64,000 nt of DNA from Brachypodium distachyon (lineage: Eukaryota > Streptophyta > Magnoliopsida > Poales > Poaceae): positions 34,920,914 through 34,984,913 of the forward strand of contig NC_016132.3 of assembly GCF_000005505.3 (NCBI RefSeq), in the 5' to 3' direction. Positions 36,979 through 48,730 of the stretch are shown here, piece by piece. Under the pieces are notes generated by a model. It was not told the origin of the DNA, searched no databases, and saw only the letters and a list, made by a program, of their open reading frames with translations. A program made the position numbers and the translations under genes. Within the stretch, counting starts at the first letter, position 1; each line of letters begins with the position of its first letter.

Positions 36979-39900
36979 TCATTCCACCTGGCCGGCCAAT
37001 TCGGCTTCCTCATCACCATCAAACTCCTGCTCCACTCCTTTCACCTGCCAAGAAGTGTGAAACATTGAAGTCTGCGAACTCTGCTAACAGCTTTGTATGG
37101 ATTGAAGATGAAAAAATTACTCTTCTAAGCAAGCTGATGATAAGAAGCAATAGCAACTGTGACAGATTTATACACAAACACTAGGAGATGTTCCCAGAAA
37201 CAGGAAACAGAATACTGAGTGTTACCTCGGGCACATAATGCATGAGCATGTTCTCTATGCCAGATTTCAACGTGACTGATGAACTTGGACAGCCACTGCA
37301 GGCACCTTGCATTTTTAGCTTCACTATCCCTGTTTCTCTGAAAAGGTAATATTACAATGAGAAAATGTAGCTTAAATCTTAAGATCAGCATTGTACATAA
37401 ACAGGAGGGAGGGACTGACGGGTCAAATCCTCGGTATTCAATGTCACCACCATCATCTTGAACAGCTGGCCGGATGCGAGTCTCCAACAATTCTTTTATC
37501 ATAGCAACTATTTCTGAGTCATCCTATGACATAGCAAAAGTTGCAGGACAGATTTAGAATCTGAAGCATGGTTTTCAATTATTTATGAAAGGAGATCTTA
37601 TAAATCTACTGCGTCAGTGTTACTCATACCTACCTTCTAAATCTGGATTTAGGTAGCAGTATAGATTTATAAGTTTATTACTCCCTCCGACCCATATTAC
37701 TTGTCAAAATATTACATCTATCTAGATGCTTTTTAAACATAGACACATCCATATTTGGGCAAATTTGAGACAAGTAATATGGGTCGGAGGGAGTAGCATT
37801 ATCAAGAGCTATTCTAGTGGAATGAGTTAAGGGCAGATCAGATTAGTATCTTTCTACCTGGTCATCACAAGGAGGAAGCAGTAAACACTAAACATGACTT
37901 CACATCCCTGAACAATACCATATTCAATTTAAGTTGTCAAGAAATATTTTCACCAACACCAAGTTAAATGATAACCAGAAGTCCATTTTAATCCTTTCCC
38001 GAGTTACTTCTTTTACAGTTGAATAATTTTCACAAATATTTGCAAATGCATGTTACATGTGCTTGTCGTATTTTTCAGATGTTGATCTTGTATTGTACTC
38101 CCTCCTTCCCAAAAAAAAACGTCGTTTAGATTTTTATCTTTTTCCCAAATTAAGTGTCGCATTAGGTAGTACTGATACCGCACTGCTTCGGTTTCCAGGA
38201 AACCATTAATTACCTCCTGCTATTTGCTTTGCTTGGTGTGCATGCGCTGGGCTGCATGCAGCCTCCACCAGTAAGCGTGTGCGAGCCGGCATGAAGTACA
38301 GGGCCACGAGGCGCTAGGCGTGAAATAATTACGATGAAATCAATCTGAACCGTTTCAGCCGCAGCAGTAATCACGTGCTTTGGTATTCTGATGAGGGACA
38401 GTAGAGAAAACAAAAATAAAATAAAAGTAGAAGTCAGATCTCTCGAGGCTTCTACACACTTCTACTATATTCTAAGTAACTTGTCTTTTAGTCATAGGTG
38501 TTGTGGTAGTTTCTAGAGTGTTCTACTATAAGTTGTAAGTAGGATATTTTCCTAGCTTTGAGTAGTGTTCCCTAGAAGCTTCTAGTTATAAGTAGAGCTA
38601 AGTAGTGCAGGCCCATGAGGCCTATAAATAGAGGCCTATAAACCATTAACTACCTATCAATAAAGAGCACTTTATGTTCTTTGTCTTAGATCTTGTGTGT
38701 TAGGAGTTTGGATTAAACTCTTGGCAGTTCCCCGCCCCTAGAGCGATATCTAGCGCACCACGTTGGAGTGGTTCCTTCAACATTTGTGCTGTTTATATTA
38801 TAGCAGCAAGCAAGGTGGAGTTGTTCCTCCACAAACTTGTGCTGCATCATATTCGGAATAAATCTAAAACGACAAAATGGGAAGGAGGGAGTATGCTTAT
38901 ATCTTGCCCAAAACAAACACTGTTCATCTTTACATGACTTAAGTAGTGATTGTTTTTCCCAATGGCATTCTATTTCTGTATAGTGGTACAGAGAGTTTGT
39001 ATGGCACAGAAGAAGTGACCTTTGTGCAGAAGAACCCAGCTAAACAAATAAAGCACAAAATATACAGAAAGGAATATGCACATCAGTTGACCGACATACC
39101 TCATGAATTGCTGTGTCCATAGCAGCAGCTGTATTTGAGTCCAGAAAAAGTGGTTGCCCAGATGAGTAGAAATCCATTATCGCAGCAAAGATCTCAGGCT
39201 TAAGATAATCCCAAGAAGTTTCATCTGATTTTGTCACAGTTACAAAATCAGATCCAAAGAACACTCTGGTAACTCCTGCATAGAAATTGTAGCAAGTCAA
39301 TGTCATGTTGAAATTGGACATTTCATGAATTCTAGCAGTAATTTATATCTATGGCTCCAAAAAATATACTTCGAGAAGTTGATATGTTAAGTCGTAAAAC
39401 TAAAATGTGGGAATATAAGCTACCAAAATGCCAAATTATGCCTTAAGCATTTTCACATATGTGCTATTCTTCAGGAAGCCAATCTTATCTTTACCCCTAT
39501 AAAGATTTCAATAGGCGGCGGTCCATCACCTCCAGAAGCACCACCATTTGATTAGACACAAAACATTGAGACATGAGTGGGTATGGACTACTTGATCTTA
39601 GACAGCAAATGGTAGCGCAGCATTCTCTTTAAACATGTATTGTACTCCCTCCGACCGGAATTACATTGTACTAAATCTGTGACAAGTAATTCCGGCCGGA
39701 GGGAGTATTTTCTTTTGTTTAGTCCATAGCAACGCACATCTGCATCATGGTGGGGCATTTGCAAAAATAAACCAGCAGATCTAGATGTCTTCCCTAACAG
39801 TTCATGATAAGATTGGATTCTTGCTTTTCAAATAACTTCCTTTTGCCCTAGGGATCAATACAACCATGTGCTTTCACATGGTATGGTTCACCATTGTATC

Positions 39901-40993
39901 ATCTTTAACCCAGCTTGATGCCTGTATGAAGTTATCATGCCCTTTGCCCAATAACCAATTACGTGCAATACTACCTCCATTTAATTCACCAATTTATTGT
40001 ATTCAGGTTCCCCTACTATCCTTTGTACCCAAACGGTTGCTTGAATCGCCAACAAACCACAGTGCTTATTTGGTTGCTAATTTGTTCGATAAGAATTGTA
40101 TAAATCCGTTGGTGTATAGTCCTTAAGCCATTTTCAGTTACAGCTCGCAATAGTTCCCTTTAAGAGCCAAATGGCCTTCTAGTTTAACAACAGAAGATGG
40201 ACGGAAATCAATAGAAGAAATAGCTAACTTGAAATGCTCAAAGATAAAAATAACACCAGTAGATGACTCGGGTGGCAGGTACGCCGTACCATCGATCGCG
40301 AACAGCGCCTTGGCCAAAGGAGATGTCATGGCGGTCCGAACATTTGGGAAGTCGGAGCTCCCAACTTCCATAACCGGCTTGCCAGGATGGAACATGAGCG
40401 ACTGCGGGTTGGGTGTCGACTGCGTTTGGATGAACATGGTCCTCCTCTGCCCTGTCCATAACACCATTTTTGCAACCAAAGAAACTTGAGCACATGAGCT
40501 AGGCAGGAAACACCACAATACTCGTGAGCAATTGGGTCTATCACAAGAAAAGATTGCTAAACAGGGCCCATTTCAGCTCAAAATGCAGAGTACAATTACA
40601 CAGGAACAAAATTGCAGAACATTGCTGGTCTCCGCATAAAGGCATCGTCGCTCAGCAGAAGAATCCGTCTTCGTGCTAAACTAATTCGCTAGCTAACCAT
40701 GGAAATCGCATCTCCATCCTCTAATCAAATTATCCAACCTCCCCAGCACTCCAACATCGCGCTCCCAGAATTCGGGCACCGAGAGAAACGGAGAGTCGAA
40801 TCTAACCTCCGAGCCGATCCCATGGGGAAGGAGGGGCGGGGTTCCTGAGAGCCGACGGGCGCGCGAAAGGCGGCGAGTTGAGGCGGTCGAGAGCGCCGGC
40901 CGCAGCCGACGAGAGGAACCGAGGCGCGGGGAGCCGCCGCCTCTGGAGAAACTGGGACGCGAGCGCTACGACCCTCCTCCTCGCCATCGCCAT
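36979..40993 (-). CDS. NifU-like (NFU4/5-type) mitochondrial Fe-S scaffold
   Basis: Six coding exons on the minus strand: 40993-40807, 40451-40290, 39275-39100, 37523-37420, 37337-37226 and 37044-36979. They join to 268 residues. The N terminus ([20 protein letters not shown]...FLSSAA) is Arg-rich and lacks acids, as in mitochondrial presequences. The Nfu N domain follows ([34 protein letters not shown]). The NifU C-terminal domain comes next, with [20 protein letters not shown] and the cluster-binding GACSGCPSS (CxxC). The acidic tail is short. It should accept or transfer a [4Fe-4S] cluster to mitochondrial apoproteins such as those of lipoate-dependent enzymes. The introns hold several Stowaway elements listed separately. 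Confidence 0.94.
37681..37793. mobile_element. Stowaway MITE in an NFU intron
   Basis: A 113-base element flanked by TA, with ends CTCCCTCCGACCCATATTAC / GTAATATGGGTCGGAGGGAG as perfect inverted copies. Confidence 0.92.
38098..38891. mobile_element. Split MITE carrying an internal insertion
   Basis: The left arm CTCCCTCCTTCCC...ACGTCGTTTAGATTT (38098-38165) and right arm AAATCTAAAACGACAAAATG...GGAAGGAGGGAG (38860-38891) are inverted copies flanked by TA. About 690 bases of unrelated sequence separate them. The arms therefore look like one Stowaway-type element broken by a later insertion. The element lies in an NFU intron. Confidence 0.65.
38430..38850 (+). mobile_element. Possible solo LTR inside the split MITE
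   Basis: This part has an LTR-like layout: TCTAGAAGCTTCTAG-type short inverted words, a TATAAATA box at 38623-38630, AATAAAG at about 38660, then CTTAGATCTTGTGTG and a TTGGCAGTTCCCCGCC region. I could not fix its ends or a target duplication, so the class is a guess. Confidence 0.35.
39645..39705. mobile_element. Minimal 61-bp Stowaway in an NFU intron
   Basis: Flanked by TA, the ends CTCCCTCCGACCGGAATTAC / GTAATTCCGGCCGGAGGGAG pair almost perfectly around ATTGTACTAAATCTGTGACA (about 21 bases). It is barely more than two terminal repeats. Confidence 0.88.
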
Positions 40994-42590
40994 TGCCTCT
41001 CTCTGCTTGCGTTGCGCTCTTCTCTTCTCCTTCTCCTTTTCCTTCTCTAGGTCGGCTAAATGGGCCGATTCTGAGAAGATTTGGGCCTGAATGGGCTGGT
41101 TTTGCGATTTTACAGCCCATTAATATATCTGGATCCGCTATTTGCTTTCAGGAATTCAGGGAAAACAAGCCGCCGAGCACAGCCCCTTCGCCCAGTTGGC
41201 CGGCCCAAATGTGTTTTCTTTTCTTATTTCCTTTTTCTTTTATGGGTTAACCAAATTCATGAACAAGTTTTTTGCATAAAACAGTAGGGAAAGTTCCTAC
41301 TGTGTCAATGATGGATAGTAGAATGGGAAAAATAACAAACAAATAACAAGGTATCTAGCCAGGCTAGGTTTGGCTCCATGCCTAACCATGATGAAACTTT
41401 GAACATTTTATAGGCACCCTCTAGATCTCTAACTCCTGCATGAAATATAATCTTGTTTTCTGTGGTCATGAACGTTTATTTAGAAACATCTGAATGGTTT
41501 TTTCACTTTATTTTTCTGTTTTTTCTATTTTCCAATATAAATTATTTATTTATTTTCTTTCTCACATTCTATTCATGGAAATCCATGTACTCCGTAATTT
41601 ATTTCTAAAATACATGATCTTTTTAAGTCTATTAAAATTTATCTTATAAATCATGAACATTTCAGAAAACAGCTCCCAAGTGCTTACCTTATAAACGAAG
41701 CTACAAGAGAACAAGAAACATGAGCAACATGGTCTGTTGGCCTGGGGGGGCTAGTTTCCCTGGTTGTTGGATTTCTGTGTCTGTATTTATTATTTATTTA
41801 TCAACATGCACAAATCAAAAATCCTTTTGGGCAGGTGCAGGGCACCACAGATCAGCAACAAGAAAACAACTCCCCCTCTCCCCCCAGGTCAAGTCTGGGC
41901 TCCAAACGTCTCTCTGTCTGTCTGTCACCACATGTCTCCATGCATCCAGCAGGTACACTGCATCCGGCCTCCCCCGTCGCTCTCACACAGGATTACCCTA
42001 ATCCATCTTGATTAACAAATAATTTTAGTTGCTGATGCAGTACTTTACTTTGTAAGCCTGTCAAAGGAAGGATCACATACGGATCTGGTGTTTTGTTTTC
42101 TAACGAAAAGCTTCAGAAAAAAGATCCGGCAATCGCGGTACTATTTTTCCATTTCGTTTGGATGGCAGGATTTTAACACAGTCACAGAATAATTGAAGAA
42201 ATATAGGAGAAGATACATGAAATTATTATTAAGGGATGGATTTAATCACACTAATCTCAGGCTAATGATGCAACAGAAGCAATATGTGCAGTGTCCAAAA
42301 AACAATGTGCAGTGTCCAACTTGGAGCATATAAAATATGCAAAAACAGCATGAAAAATCTTATCCTAGTTCATAGATTTCTGGTAAACATTAAACAAAGA
42401 AGGAGAAAAAAAACATTACTGGTTACTCCTCTACGTTGTTTATTCTCTTTCTGCTTTGCAAGTTGTAATTCTTTTTAGCTTAGTTCCCAGTTGCATGCAA
42501 TTAACGGCGGAGTGTCGCGTCTACGCTTTCACATCCAACCGAAACCAACAAGGCACTTTTTTCCTTTCTTTTCTTTCTAGTTTCTACTAC
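40994..42590. other. Intergenic between NFU and ethylene receptor
   Basis: This holds the divergent upstream regions of both genes. TGGGCC/GGCCCA words (about 41055-41095, 41205) may be site II elements for the NFU promoter. A short direct repeat, ATGTGCAGTGTCCAA, occurs at 42283 and 42305. No gene was seen. Confidence 0.45.
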
Positions 42591-43693
42591 TATTCACTTG
42601 CAGCTCCCATCCTTCCCTCTGTCTCCGCATTCCCAAGAACCCATCCCAATCGATCGCGGCAGCCGGGGCACCGGAGCAGATCGAGTCGCTGCTCGCCGTC
42701 TCCTCCAGCGCCTCAGGTCAACACGGGAGCAGCTCTCGCTTCGATTCGGAGCGAAAGGTCGTGGTTTCTCCGGCAGTTTTTCTTGACTTCGTGGCTTGGG
42801 ATCGGCGCGGTTTTTCTGAGGAGTCCCTTGCGGCGGGCGGCTGTGTGGATTCAAGAGCTGCCTCATTTTTTTCTGGCATTTCGTGCTGTTGCTGCGGTGG
42901 ATTCTGCCTCTTGCTTGCCGTGCTGGAGCTCGAGTTCTTGCGGCACTGTCCCGCGTCGTCTTGGTCCAGTCAAACCGGAGGCTCTCCCGGTGCAGCGTCC
43001 TCCGTCAGGCAGGGTAGGGCAGAGCATAGTACAGCCGGCAAAGAAAAGAGAGAAGCTGAGATATCTTGTTCAAGTAATTTCTCAGCCTCAAGCTATTTTC
43101 TTCAAGTAATTGGCTAACAAACTGCAGTACTGTATCGGTTTCAATTTGGGTTGGGTCAAGGCAGGGTTTGTGCCATGGACCGCAATTGGCAATAATTTCT
43201 CAGCCTATGAAATCTCATTCTATGTTCAAGTAATTTGACTTTGATTTGGGTGTTCAATCGATGGCTCAAAGTTGGATTCAGGGCTAAAATTGTGGTATTT
43301 AGTTTCATGACCCGTCGGAGCTTTTGACCTTTAGGGACTGGTAATCTTTTCTGCTGGTGTATTTGTTGAGATGTCAAGTTAGTGCTGCTCTTTTGATGAC
43401 ATTAGTTTATGCTTCCTGTTTGTAATGGACTTGGATTTTAATGATTGAAGCTCGGAAATTTTGCCTGGTAGGAGCAGACGGACAAAGAACAATGATCATC
43501 GCCAGCATGAACTAGGGACTAGAGTTATTGCGTATCAATTGCTTGTTTATGTTGCTAATCTTGCAGAAGCCTGCTGTTCTGTTGCATGTCCTGTTGATCT
43601 TGACTGCACTTTCCATAGCTTAGCCCAACTAGAGCCTGTCATATGCAAATTTTGCTGATGGATGTACAGTTTGGGCCACTCCATGCTATTCTA

Positions 43694-43870
43694 CACCCTC
43701 CGATCCATAATATATGTCTCAGATTTAGTACTCCCTTAGACCCATATTACTTGTCGCAGATTTAGTGCAACTTTGTACTAAATCTGCGACAAGTAATATG
43801 GGTCGGAGGGAGTAGAAAGTCAGTACAAACTTGTACTAAATCTGAGATACTTATTATGGATCGGAGGGAG
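43694..43870. mobile_element. Stowaway MITE (outer) in the leader intron
   Basis: The ends CACCCTCCGATCCATAATAT / ATTATGGATCGGAGGGAG are flanked by TA at 43692-43693 and 43871-43872. It is interrupted by a second Stowaway at 43731-43812. Without the inner copy it is about 93 bases. Confidence 0.85.
43731..43812. mobile_element. Stowaway MITE (inner, nested)
   Basis: An 82-base element flanked by TA (43729-43730 and 43813-43814), with ends CTCCCTTAGACCCATATTAC / GTAATATGGGTCGGAGGGAG. It sits inside the outer copy, so it inserted later. Confidence 0.88.
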
Positions 43871-44038
43871 TAACATATTAGCTACAGTTTGGAGTTGCTG
43901 TCTCTTCATGGTTTTTGTAGAAGTATTTATCAAATCAAGTTAAGTAAAAAGCTTGATGTTATGTTTTCACAGGTGGGATTGTGGTGGCGCTTGTTTCAAG
44001 AGTTCCAGCTCCCGGATAACAGATTTTGCTGTTAGCAG

Positions 44039-47000
44039 ATGGACGGATGCGATTGCATCGAACCACTCTGGCAGGCAGATGATCTCCTTGTAAAGTATCA
44101 GTACATATCGGACTTTTTTATTGCGCTTGCCTACTTCTCTATACCGTTGGAGCTCATATACTTTGTCAAGAAGTCGTCATTCTTCCCTTACCGATGGGTG
44201 CTCATACAGTTTGGTGCCTTCATTGTTCTTTGTGGGGCAACTCACCTGATAAACTTGTGGACTTTTTCCACGTATAGCAAGACTATAGCAGTGGTAATGA
44301 CAGTAGCAAAAGTCGCGACAGCAGTTGTTTCATGCATAACTGCATTGATGCTTGTGCACATAATTCCTGATCTGCTGAGTGTAAAGTTGAGGGAGAGGTA
44401 TCTGAAGGATAAGGCTGAGGAGCTTGACAAAGAGATGGGGATTATAAGAACACAGGAGGAGACAGGGAGACATGTCCACATGCTCACACATGAGATAAGG
44501 AGCACCCTGGACAGGCACACCATTTTGAGAACTACACTTGTTGAGTTGGGAAGGACTCTTGGTTTAGCTGAATGTGCCCTGTGGATGCCATCCCGTTCTG
44601 GGACAGCCCTTCACCTGTCCCATACGATCCATAACAGCACTCCTCTTGGCTTAGTTGTTCCTATCAATCTTCCGGTTGTTTCAAAGGTTTTTAATAGTAA
44701 CCGTGCAGAAAGCATTCCACATACTTCCCCATTAGCTTCAATAAAGACTGACACAAGCAGGTATGTGCCACCAGAGGTCGTAGCTATCCGCGTTCCACTG
44801 CTGCACCTTACAAATTTCCAAATCAATGATTGGCCTGAGCTATCTGCAACAAGCTTTGCAGTAATGGTTTTGATGCTTCCTCCAGACAGTGCGAGAAAAT
44901 GGCGCCCCCATGAACTGGAGCTTGTTGAAGTCGTTGCTGATCAGGTAATTATCGATTTCATTTCTGTCTGTTCCTCTATACTTGTAACCAATAACTTATC
45001 GCTTACTTCTAGTTCATGGAGTTTAGAATCCAAGATTTGAAGAGAAATCATTAATTGAAGCTGCAACAATTTTGAGCTATTAAGTCATTTTATTCTGGTT
45101 TGAATTGAAGTGTAAAACTTAATTGTTCTTGGAAGTTGTATTGTGCTAGTATGACTTATTGTCCTATCTATCTTCCTTTTTCCTCTATGATATTGCTTGC
45201 GAGTAATCATTTTATGTCCTGAGAAGCTCTGTAAAAGCCATTTAGCACTTGTATGAATCCTTGATCTAATCATTATATCCTGACAAGCTCTATAAAAGCC
45301 ATTCGGCACTTATATGCATCCTTGATTTAATCACTACAAGTAATTCTGCTGTCACCAGTAATATTTTCTTTTTTCTTTATTATATAAATAATTCATGCAT
45401 TTCCAGCTAATTGCTATCACGAAAGATGTATGCTACATTCCTATAGCCTTTTTCTGAGTTTAACTATTTGTGTCTTCCTTCCTGGGCATGACTGATTTTT
45501 TTCATCTGATTTTATTGTGACTGTGGTATAATCTTGAGTTGTTCTTCAGTTTTTCCTCAATTCACTTGAATTACGACAATCATGTTCTTGAGTAGCATTT
45601 TCTGTCACCAGGGGGCCTACAATGCCACTATTTTTCTTCAGATGGATAATTTGCCATGCAATTTGTTTTTACAAAGTACATTCCACTACTTTTGTTAGTT
45701 ATTATAAAGATAATAACCACATTGGCTCATTTTTCTCATTTAGGTGGCTGTTGCACTGTCTCATGCTGCCATTTTGGAAGAGTCAATGAGGGCCCGTGAT
45801 CTACTAATGGAGCAAAATATTGCTCTTGATGCAGCACGCCGAGAGGCAGAAATGGCTATATGTGCTCGCAATGATTTTCTTGCTGTCATGAACCATGAAA
45901 TGCGGACTCCTATGAGCGCCATTGTTTCTTTATCCTCTCTCCTTTTAGAAACAACTCTTACAGCTGAGCAACGCCTAATGGTTGAGACTGTGCTAAAGAG
46001 TAGCGATTTTCTAGCAACTCTTACAAATGATGTCCTGGATGTTTCCAAGCTTGGAAATGGGAGTCTTGAGCTGGAGGTTGCACCTTTTAACCTGCATGCC
46101 ACCTTTACAGATGTAAGTGACCTCTTGGCAGTTTTATTATTTAGAATGTGCTATTATGTTGTCTAAAAAGGAAGGATGGGAGAGAGTTTTCTGTTGCATT
46201 TTAGATCCACTCACTAGCCCATCTTGTAGGTGGTTAATTTGATTAAGCCAGTGGCAGCGTGCAAAAGGCTCTCGGTAATGGTTAGTTTGGCTCCAGATTT
46301 GCCTGCTTGTGCAGTTGGTGATCAGAAGAGATTGATGCAAATTATCCTAAATGTTACTGGTAACTCCATTAAGTTCACGAAGGAGGGCCACATTTCGATT
46401 TCAGCATCCATAGCTAGGCCAGATTCTTTGAGGGACCCATGTGCTCCTGACTTCCATCCAGTTCCCTCTGATGGGTCCTTCTACTTGGTTGTTCAGGTTT
46501 GCTTATGAACATTCACTGTCTCTTTTTCTCTTATTTCTTCAATACATGACACTGTTAATACTAATGTTGCTTGCCAGTGCCCAGTTAATGCAGTTCTGTA
46601 CACATATCTATCGTTAGTTAGTGGTGTTCCTAAATCTGGATGTTAGAATTCCAGCACCGCGTGATATGGCCAAGAGAAAATAATGTTTCGGGATTGATTG
46701 ATTTCACATTCTTATGCTGAAAAACAAAAATTAGCGCAAGCATAACTCATATATCATATTTGAGTAAACTAGAAAATGTAGATGTGGGAAATAAAAATAC
46801 TCCCTCCGTCCAACAAAGGATGTCTCAACTTTGACTAAATTTGAATGCATCTATACCCTAAGTCATGTCTAGATACATCCAAATTTTAACAAACTCAAGA
46901 CATCTTTTGTTGGACAGAGGTAGTATTTAAGTTTATTTGTGGTGGGCCATAGGAATTCAGATTCTTCTCTGATGCAATGCGCTTAGACGTTAGCTTGCGT

Positions 47001-47843
47001 ATGCACTGTCGGCAACTGTACAAACTAACTGGAGTGAAAACACCGAACTGTTACAGGATAATTGCATGCAGTTTATTAACAGAAAACCTTATGGTAATTC
47101 AAAGTTGCACCTGGAAGCACGTGCTCCCGCTCGAAATAAAATGTCAAAAAATCCTAGAATATTTACACATATGCTCGAGAATGTTTTAAAATTTGTGCTT
47201 TAATTTAAGTTTTTTTTTACCTGGGGCACAAACATGTTTTTATTTTCATTGTAATTTGCTGGCACACAGAAGACACTAACATGTATATAATTTTGGGGAT
47301 TTTTCGTACTTCTAGCTATATCTTTTGGATTTACTGTTTATCCCAGGATCAGGAGTCATTTCACTGCTCCCATTTCATGCCATATTTTTGCTGTAGGTAA
47401 AAGACACTGGCTGCGGAATTAAAGCACAGGATATGCCTCATGCCTTCAGAAAATTTGCACAAAATGAGAATGCTACAAGCAAATGGCACAATGGCAATGG
47501 ATTGGGTTTGGCCCTTTCTAGAAGGTATGTGAAGAGAGCATTTTATGTTTCCCCTGAAACTGTTTTGATCTCCTGCATTAATTGTGTAACAATTCTCTCT
47601 GGTTCCATCAGATTTGTCGGTCTAATGCAAGGAAATATGTGGCTCGAGAGTGAAGGCCTAGGGAAGGGCTGTACCGCAACGTTCTTCGTGAAACTCGGCG
47701 TCCCCAAAAAACCAAATGGAAATCCCCGGAGAATGATGCAACCGAATCAAGGAGCTAGAGGAATGAGCCCTGATGTTCACAGTATATCCATAATGGAAGG
47801 TGACACAGGAGTCCCCAGGGCCCGCTACCAGTCGATTGCGTGA
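44039..47843 (+). CDS. Ethylene receptor, ERS type (no receiver domain)
   Basis: Five coding exons (44039-44944, 45744-46112, 46230-46496, 47397-47524, 47612-47843) join to 633 residues. The N terminus has the dimer cysteines Cys4 and Cys6, then three membrane helices with the copper/ethylene ligands Cys65 and His69 (LCGATHL). A GAF domain covers about 158-307. The histidine-kinase core has H353 in MNHEMRTPM, the N box ([12 protein letters not shown]), G1 (KDTGCGI), the F box (HAFRKFAQ) and G2 ([11 protein letters not shown]). All kinase boxes are present and no receiver domain follows, which defines a subfamily-I ERS protein. It acts as a dimer in ER membranes and represses ethylene signalling through CTR1 until ethylene binds. 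From memory it matches rice OsERS2 (635 residues) in length and neighbourhood; grass copies are variously named ERS1 or ERS2. Confidence 0.96.
45204..45328 (+). repeat. Two-copy 63-bp tandem repeat in ERS intron 1
   Basis: The units at 45204-45266 and 45267-45328 share TAATCATT...TCCTGA.AAGCTCT.TAAAAGCCATT...CATCCTTGAT with scattered differences. Confidence 0.85.
46800..46923. mobile_element. Stowaway MITE in ERS intron 3
   Basis: The ends CTCCCTCCGTCCAACAAAGG / CTTTTGTTGGACAGAGGTAG are flanked by TA. The internal arms (AGTCATGTCTAGATACATCC) match the copy at 53365-53488, so the two belong to one subfamily. Confidence 0.88.
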
Positions 47844-48730
47844 GAAGAAATTTCATGACGCACGGGCAACCTCATTCGATGGGAGGCGGTTCGCCACCGC
47901 GATTTTGCGACCAAATTCAGTAGCTCTGTTCGCAGTGCTGATGTAGGAAATTGTTTTTCCTTCTGACTTGAGTTGTGAGGATGATTGGGTAAGCCTGAAA
48001 TTGCGACTTGCCCATGTTGGCGATGTGCCGGCAAGGAGAGCAGTGTTGTGCTGTACATGAGAGGTCTTGTTAGGGAGAGACAACAGTAGCCAGTAGCTGT
48101 AACTGATGGTTCATGAACAAGAACTTTCAACTATTCATCTTAACATGAGCTTTGGTTTTCAGAAATGGTAGGTGTGTTTGGTATGAGCCTCACCCAGCGG
48201 AACCAAAGCAAGGGCATGGACAAAATTTTGCCCACTTTGTTATTTGGCTTACAGCCAATGCATTTGATGTCCATTTCACAGTTGTTGAGGTAGTAAACCT
48301 AGATCCCAAAGGCCTGGAGATGCACTGGATTTGAAGATTAGCTTGAATGACTCTACATGTTGATGTCACGGCAACAGCGAATTTGCAACTTGTTTCTATA
48401 CGTAATGACGGATGTGTTTCACATGAAAACGGAACAGTTACCCTGTGCCATGCTGTTCTCCGATGTACATCTTCTTAGACAACGCAGGACAACCGAACCA
48501 AGCAAGACAACGCAGGATTTACAATTCAACATTGGCAAGACAGAAAATTTTAAGCCCTGATGGGGTGCAACAAAAATTGTCTTCAGAAACTCAAAACAGT
48601 TGACAGCGATAACAATCTTGCAAAGTATCATTCAAACCAGGGCGATAGATTGTGCTACTCAGTACAAAGCTTACTAATTACTGTCAATTGCTCAAACAGA
48701 ACGGTCCAGATGGCAACAAGATGGACCGAC
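47844..48730. other. Converging 3' ends of ERS and L18
   Basis: This holds the 3' UTR of the ethylene receptor (plus) and of L18 (minus). The short frames here have no family resemblance. Confidence 0.45.

Larger units (their letters stand above)
42600..44038 (+). other. 5' leader and leader intron(s) of the ethylene receptor gene
   Basis: A GC-rich exon-like segment starts near 42600, with a donor-like CAG|GTCAAC at about 42718. A clear acceptor TTTTCACAG|GTGGG at 43972 begins the last leader exon, which runs to the ATG at 44039. Leader introns are known in ERS genes. The open frames across 42456-43117 are not supported as protein. Confidence 0.5.

Noticed and set aside
37125..37502. A 125-codon minus-strand frame reading through an NFU intron
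   Set aside because: Only the first part is the real exon; the rest is intron after the donor at 37419. Splicing to 37337 restores [12 protein letters not shown].
42456..43117. Open frames of 217 and 118 codons upstream of the ethylene receptor
   Set aside because: They overlap the receptor's leader exon and intron in two frames, are low complexity and match no family.
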